Shown piece by piece: positions 58,701-64,000 of a stretch of 64,000 bases of DNA (position 1 is the stretch's first letter; each line of letters opens with the position of its first letter). Position numbers and translations under genes: made by a program. The stretch spans positions 13,158,501-13,222,500 of the forward strand of contig OZ038473.1 of assembly GCA_964036295.1 (NCBI GenBank). Direction: 5' to 3'. The stretch comes from Plumapathes pennacea. Taxonomy: Eukaryota > Cnidaria > Anthozoa > Antipatharia > Myriopathidae. A model generated the notes under the pieces. The model was not told the origin of the DNA. It did not search any database and saw only the letters and a list, made by a program, of their open reading frames with translations.

Positions 58701-60562
58701 CGTGACAATCTTTGCAGATATCGACGAATGCGCTACATCACCGTGTCACGCAAGAGCCAACTGCGTTAACACACCGGGTTCATATGTCTGCAGCTGTACC
58801 ACTGGATATCAAGGAAATGGCAGCCATTGTGAAGGTAAATGTATGTATTTCTACGGCATAGCATTCTTAGTGTTGATCGGGTGTTTTGTTTATTTTCCTC
58901 TGCCGAGTAATTCTTCCTATGCGCTCCTTTGTTCATTTTCTTTTCGTCTTAGCTTTTTTATCCCTCTATCTGCTTTTCTTTTTGCTCGAGCCTCCCCGTG
59001 TCGTTGTCCGTCGACAGCTTTGCTTCTAATGATTAACCCTTTCACTCCTAAAAGTGTTCAACTTCAATTTTCTCCTTCAGTTTCTCACCAGAGATATATC
59101 AAACAGTAATGAGAACTTGGCTTTTGATACCATCAATCCCGCTCAAAAGCCGTTAAGACACTTTTTTGGCACTTTTTTCAATTTTGGACTTGTCTGTTGG
59201 TTTTCTCTCCCCAAACGCCAACATGAATGCTAGCTAAATATTTGGAAGTGTCTCAATCGTTTTTCACGGGGTTGCTGCTCAGATAAAAGCTGATTGAACT
59301 ATCAATTCTTACTACATTGATCATACAGTTCCTTCTTAAAAAGCTAGGAGAATCTGTATTTTGAGCTTAGGAGTGAAAGGGTTAATGGTGAAGACAACAT
59401 CCTCGTATCTCGTGCTCATTTATCTGTCAACCAAAGTTAGCGTTTTGTCTTATAGCCAGTGGTTGTGGCATCTGTATACGCTGAATGTATTTAGGCCGTA
59501 TCTTTATCAATCTTGATTCGTTTTTGTATTTCTTGTAGAAGTTTCAAATGAAGCAAACAGAATGATGTCTAACCGTACTCTAATTTTGTTTCAGCTGTGG
59601 GTCTATTTTTTCCCACCGGGATAGACACCGATTACGTCACATGCCCCAACTGTACTGTGCCCTCTCTCCAGGCCTTCACGTTTTGTTTTTGGATGCGTAC
59701 GAATGACACAAGCGGCAGACTCCTGACACTTTTCAGCTACTATGGTAAACAAGACGACCTAGCTATTGGAATCTATAAGAACAGGTTGCTTGCGTGGTAT
59801 TATTTCGGCGTTAAAAGGTTTGTCCTGACACAGCTAAACTATAATCCTGGTCAAAAGTGTTGGGACACTTACATTTTTCCATAAAATATCATCCGTGAGA
59901 CTTCCTCCCTCCGCTTCCTCGTGCCCTATATTCAACATTATCCGGGGAAGGGGGTCGTTTTAGTAAATTTGGCTGGTGTCCTGATGACGATATTTACGAT
60001 GTAGCAGTATAATCAGAGTGTCCCATAGACTTTTGACCAGGATTGTAGATAAATTGTAGGCATCAATCTTTGCTTAAGGTCTTTTTAAAACGTGCGTTTT
60101 TGTCACCAATGTCATTGTAGGTATTATGATGTTGGACATTTCCCTGAGGCGTCTCCAGTTACAGACGGCGCATGGCACCACATTTGTTTGACTAGGAAAA
60201 AAATCGCGCGCTCGTCAGCGCAGATTTACAAAGATGACGTCCAAATATTTTCAGGTACAGGGATCTATTTTGATCCCGATATTCCAGGTGGCGGTGTTGT
60301 TATTCTCGGCCAAGATCAGGGCAATCGGGGAGGGGGGCTTGATAGTACGCAGGCCTTTGTTGGATCGCTCAGTCTGGTGAACCTTTGGGATCGCGTGATT
60401 CCACCTGATGAGATATCCCGGATGTACAAAGCCTGTACTGCAGATGAAGGGAACGTGATCAAGTGGCCGGACTTCATGTCAGGGATCAAAGGGAACGTAA
60501 AGATCATCAAACCGCCTCACTGTAATGTCCCGGATGTACAAAAACCATCCTTGTTCTCTTAA
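55775..60562 (+). CDS. PAN-EGF-cbEGF-cbEGF-pentraxin secreted protein, copy B (frame break in first EGF)
   Basis: Exons: signal peptide 55775-55856 (same 82-base length as copy A), PAN 57630-57889, EGF-1 58113-58226, calcium-binding EGF-2 58529-58648 and EGF-3 58718-58834 (both begin DIDECATS, exon lengths 120 and 117, phase 1-1), pentraxin part 1 59595-59817 (223 bases, as in A) and part 2 60121-60562. EGF-1 lacks one base in a G-run (TGCAAGGGAG against TGCCAGGGGAG in A), making it 114 long and breaking the frame after the second cysteine. The pentraxin signature has Arg in place of Trp (HHICLTRKK), and the calcium motif reads GQDQG in place of GQEQD. The last exon ends in a new tail. This copy looks more decayed than A; splicing that skips EGF-1 would not restore the frame (PAN ends phase 0, EGF-2 starts phase 1). 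Confidence 0.75.
56160..56404. repeat. MITE in copy B intron 1, family member 2
   Basis: gcctggcaaaacgagga is mirrored by ctcgttttgccaggc, bounding a 245-base element matching the one in the lectin gene intron at 36058-36321 along its whole length and in the same orientation. The better preserved termini here define the family ends. Confidence 0.8.
56814..56970 (+). pseudogene. Decayed counterpart of the copy A Cys-rich exon
   Basis: After an identical atatttcag acceptor the sequence ctgctcgtcgtgcaaatttggcataatttggcaaccatc parallels 51498 onward but contains an early stop and lacks about 30 bases; later parts (tgctttgcgactcga, tttgctgta) still match. Confidence 0.6.
58255..58525. repeat. Minisatellite in copy B intron
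   Basis: Variants of atcctgttttacctgtgtga repeat through the intron between EGF-1 and EGF-2. Same motif family and relative position as in copy A, so the array predates the gene duplication. Confidence 0.7.
59033..59385. repeat. Complete TTAA-type MITE in copy B intron
   Basis: TTAACCCTTTCACTCCTAAAAG at the left and CTTAGGAGTGAAAGGGTTAA at the right bound the family interior (acttcaattttctccttcag, caccagagatatatcaaacag, agctgattgaactatcaattctta). An extra stretch of about 140 bases near 59135-59275 may be a further insertion. Confidence 0.8.
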
Positions 60563-60760
60563 GAGCTGGTATTACACTGTTCGTCTCACTGTAAGGCCAG
60601 CACCCCAGACTGACAGCGTCAATATTTTAACAAGTATTTGCGAGGTTTTATGCAATCGATCAAATACTTAACACTTATCGAGAGGGAACTTAAAGATAAT
60701 CAGCCTGTCGTCTTGTAAACCCTGACAGCGTCAAAAGTTCATCAATGTATAGAAGATATA
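60563..60760 (+). pseudogene. Relic of the original 3' end of copy B
   Basis: taaagataatcagcctgtcgtcttgtaaaccctgacagcgtc near 60690-60733 corresponds to the last codons and stop of copy A (ttgtcgccgtgtaaaccctgaaagcgtc). About 190 bases, including a repeat of cccggatgtacaaa from within the exon, separate it from the present coding end, so the original terminus was displaced. Confidence 0.65.
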
Positions 60761-60967
60761 GCAATGCAAGAAAAGACATGTAGTATTAGTAACGTGACGT
60801 AATCAAGTCAAAGTTGGAACTTTAAGGTCAATCGATAAAACACTTAACACTTAATATTACTCACCGCTCAATAGTTACTGGGCCCACGAAAATACTGCAC
60901 ATGCACCAGCACTTACTTTCTATGTAAGTAGTCACGTGAAAGTCGCGTGGTTTTGCTGTTATGGACT

Positions 60968-61327
60968 TTAACCCTTTCACTTCCAAGCAACTTTAATTTT
61001 CTCCTTAACTCTCTCGCCAGATGTATCATAGTGTATGAGAAAATTTGCCACTTGATAGTTTGTTCAGATGAAAGCTGATTGGACGGCTGAGATAGACTAG
61101 TTTGTTTTCTCGATAGCAGAAAAAAAACCATGAGCTTAAAAGTGGAAAGAGCGACAAAAGTTATACTACTTCAATTTTCTCCTTCAGTTTTGTTTTTCAC
61201 CAAAAATTTATCATACGATAAAGGTGCTCAAATGAAAGCTAATTTTAAAACTGTCAATTTTTACTACATCACTCAGAAATGTTTGGCTTCTTCAAGGGCG
61301 AGAGAATCTTGGGAGTGAAAGGGTTAA
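60968..61327. repeat. TTAA-type MITE, internally duplicated
   Basis: TTAACCCTTTCACTTCCAAG at the left and CTTGGGAGTGAAAGGGTTAA at the right. The interior start (acttcaattttctccttcag) appears a second time near 61168, as if two copies were fused. Confidence 0.75.
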
Positions 61328-62250
61328 ATGGTAAGAAAGAGCATACATTGCTGCTGCCAAACTTTGATTGAGACACCTCGAGTCTGGCATTAAAATCCAC
61401 GTGTAGTATGTGGCTGCTGCAGTGGCTTTGTTGAAAAATAAGGTAACTGCTTACAGGATGCGAGTGTGAAGGGATGCCGATGATTTGGTAGTGAAAAGTG
61501 CAATGATCACAGGCAAACAGGAACACTTTGCATGCCGGCAAAAATAAACACATGTGAAACTAAAACGGTTTTTGCTTTTGTTGTTTTATCTCGGTGTCGG
61601 ATGGCACTTATATTAACCCAAATACGAGTGTATTGATCGCGCGGCTGAAGAGACTGTCAACATTTCTAAAATGTGCGTAAAATTTTGAAAACCGCGCGCG
61701 GTGTGTAGACTTGCCCGAGGCTTCCTCGGACTTTTGGTCACGTGTGTCCTGATGACGTATGAGGTATCCGCCATCTTGTTTTTGCGATTCACCGATATTT
61801 TGTGTAGTCTGAATTTGCGGATATTCTTCTCTTCGTTTGGATTTGGATATCAAAGGAGACAAGCAAAGGCAAGAAATAGTATTGGGATGCATACTTACTG
61901 AAGAGAAATTGTCTGAAATCAGCTGTGTTTGTCTGTGGGTCATTTTCGTGCACTCTTTGGGTCTACTCGGTTGCGGATCGGTGGATGGTGAGGAATCATT
62001 TTCGGCTCGCATAATATACTACAAGTGTGTTTTGGTCCTGTCCCTTGTCATTGAATGGGAGACCAGGCGATAGGTTGAAGTCGAGCAAGCTCCTTCCTCC
62101 CTTTAAAACTGTTTTCACGTTTCTGGTCTCAAGAAACAATGGCGTCTCACAGACAAACTTGCGGATCTCTAGTATGCACTTCCGAGAAATGAACTTTGTC
62201 CCTCTGATATTTGCTACGTGCAGTTGTGGGCGCTTCTGCAAGAACCGTAA
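61328..62250. promoter_or_regulatory. Putative promoter and 5' leader of the coiled-coil gene
   Basis: The sequence becomes CpG-richer from about 61640. gatgacgtatg (CRE-like) and ccgccatcttg (YY1-like) lie at about 61752-61776. A donor-like atggtgagg near 61986 and an acceptor-like tgctacgtgcag near 62222 could frame a leader intron. These are motif readings only. Confidence 0.35.
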
Positions 62251-63827
62251 ATGTCTACAACAGGAGAGGTGAACGGAAATGGTTTATTCAAACATGAAGG
62301 ACTGGACGAAGAAGAATCTGGAGTGATCGAACCGACCGAACTTGGGAATGATACGTCTGATACTAGAGATTCAAAATGTGGACTTGCCGAACGAAGTAAT
62401 ATTCTTAAACAGGTCAATGGACTTAACTGTGATCAAGACCAGGGCTTAGAGTTTATTTTAGATGAACAGGAAGAAGGACCAGATGAAGTCAGCAGGAAAT
62501 TACCAGGAGACTTCTGTAATCAAGAAGACGGCGGTGACAACGAAACGAAATGTAAAGACTCAAGTCTCTGTCAAGTGAATGATGAATTGAAAGACCAGCT
62601 GAAAGGTGCTCTTGAAGATTTAAACTCACACAAGGATAAGCTTGAAAGGTCAGTTTATATTTCAACATTTCAAATCAAGAAGAAAAATGTCTGAGTGATG
62701 TAGTGAGCTTTTCGTCAGAACAAACTATCAAATGCCAAGTTCTCTATACTGCATGGTATATCTCCTGTGAGAGACTGAATGAGAAAATACAATCTGATCA
62801 CTTACAATACAATGTGATGATACAAATATGTCCTGTACAGTTTCTTACTACATCACTAATATATTTTTCTTGTTGCATATGTACAGGTAAAGTGATATTG
62901 TATTATGAATTGAGAAGTATCAAGGTACTGAAAATTTGAAGGTTATCAATATTTTATTGAATACATTTTGAAATACAATCCTATATGTATCAACACTGCA
63001 AAACTTACAGAGAATGTATGGCCTATGCCACCCAGTCATACATTATCAAAAAGTATTCAATGCATAAGCTTCAAATTTTTGGTAAATACTAAGTCTATGC
63101 TCTTTTGACTGACAGTATGAAGTCTATTTTTTATGCTGAGGCAAACTTGTAAACAAATCTCTGCCTATTGTGGATCAATTGGACCAATACAAAAGCATAG
63201 AAAATGCAAAACTGAAGCAATGACACAATCAGAACTTCTGACAGCCAACCAAAAAACCACTTCATTTGATAACATGCTTAAAGGCTGGTAGAGTGACCAT
63301 TATTATGCACTTGGTCAGAAGAAGACCTTGTCATGTTCAATATTGGGTTAAAATTGCTTGTTCTCAATACAGTCCATACAGAAAGTCAATACCAGAAACT
63401 TTCTGTATGAGTAAATTTGTTCAAGCCCTGAAAATGATGCAAGGATTATGTGCATAGTCAGCTGTATGTACACAGCAGTTGATAACAGCTGGCTATGCAA
63501 TGACTATCTAAATGAGAATTTGCCTTTAATCAATCTTGAGGTTGTTATCCAAGCTTTGATTTTGTCTCTTATTTCTCTAGCATGAGAATAGCTGCCAAGA
63601 AAGAACAAGAAGAGAGAGACAGGTTAAATGGTGAGGTTTGTAGACTTCAAAAGGAGAGCGTGGAGACAAGCGAGAAACTCCAAAGTAAAGTACAAGAACT
63701 GGAGGAAAGGTGTGCAGTACAAGAAACTGAATTAGAAGCAAGAAAAGAGAAACAGATCTCACATGACCAAGCTGCAAAGAAAGCTATTGCTGCTTTGCAG
63801 AAGGAAATGGCCTTGAGAATTGATCAG
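62251..63827 (+). CDS. Acidic N-terminal region plus coiled coil, 5' part of a longer gene
   Basis: Two coding exons, 62251-62648 and 63581-63827, join in phase 2 (AG + C) and stop at a GTACAG donor, continuing beyond the window. The first 132 residues are acidic and polar (MSTTGEVNGNGLFKHEGLDE). From about residue 108 on (NDELKDQLKGALEDL) through AAKKEQEERDRLNGEV and QKEMALRIDQ the sequence is a heptad-rich coiled coil. A golgin or CCDC-type scaffold is one possibility, but no diagnostic motif is visible in this part, so I assign no function. 215 residues are encoded within the window. Confidence 0.8.
62690..62850. repeat. TTAA-type MITE fragment in intron 1, reverse orientation
   Basis: gagtgatgtagtgag, aaactatcaaatgccaagttctctatactg, atatctcctgtgagagactgaatgagaaaat read as the reverse complement of the family interior. 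Ends not intact. Confidence 0.55.
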
Positions 63828-63837
63828 GTACAGTTAT

Positions 63838-64000
63838 TTATTCTTTTCACTCCTGAGAGGGATCAACTTCAATCTTCTCTTTTAGTCTCTCACCAGAGAT
63901 GTTTGATGTACTATAGTATAAATGGAGAGTTTGCTGCTTGATAGTTCACTCTTGATGAAAGCTGATTGGCCTATCAATTCTCACTATATCACTCATACAT
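63838..64000. repeat. TTAA-type MITE, truncated by window end
   Basis: ctttcactcctgagagggatcaacttcaatcttctc...gctgattggcctatcaattctcactatatcactcatac follows the family consensus immediately 3' of the second coding exon of the coiled-coil gene. Confidence 0.65.

Noticed and set aside
1-64000. CRISPR array, bacterial operon or viral segment
   Set aside because: No direct repeats with unique spacers, no polycistronic gene packing, and every confirmed gene is a metazoan type with spliceosomal introns or a class A GPCR.

Overview
The window is nuclear DNA from an early-branching animal, most likely an anthozoan cnidarian and probably a stony coral. The evidence is AT-rich intergenic DNA full of short hairpin transposons, GT-AG introns of about 0.1 to 1.4 kb, a single COE/EBF gene, intronless class A GPCR genes, and secreted proteins built from ShKT, PAN/apple, C-type lectin, EGF and pentraxin modules. 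The species cannot be named from sequence alone. All multi-exon models were spliced by hand and checked for reading-frame continuity; none was compared with transcripts.

Layout. 1-13.8 kb: no convincing protein gene. It holds a rearranged inverted duplication (about 610-1360 and 7509-8365), a foldback element, a telomere-like tract, AT-rich simple sequence and several hairpin elements. 13.8-16.3 kb (minus): a two-exon SNAG repressor with six C2H2 fingers. 16.3-26 kb: intergenic, rich in MITEs. 26.0-27.1 kb (plus): an intronless class A GPCR with NRY in place of DRY. 28.8-32.4 kb (minus): a six-exon secreted ShKT plus chymotrypsin-like protease. 34.0-36.9 kb (plus): a four-exon secreted C-type lectin plus PAN protein. 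38.1-45.1 kb (plus): a complete 14-exon COE/EBF transcription factor with TATA box and a palindromic COE-type site at its promoter. 47.6-48.6 kb (plus): a second intronless GPCR. 50.7-60.9 kb (plus): a tandem pair of PAN-EGF-pentraxin genes, each with one frame-breaking indel in a different domain. 62.25 kb to the end (plus): first two coding exons of an acidic coiled-coil protein that runs off the window.

Functional reading. Two developmental regulators (SNAG zinc finger, COE) and two orphan receptors are interspersed with secreted modular proteins: a zymogen protease, a lectin and pentraxins. PAN modules recur in three genes, and the secreted modules are mostly flanked by phase-1 introns, which fits exon shuffling. 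A role in extracellular recognition or innate immunity is inference. The remaining space is dominated by non-autonomous DNA transposons, above all a TTAA-flanked family whose copies occur inside several genes.
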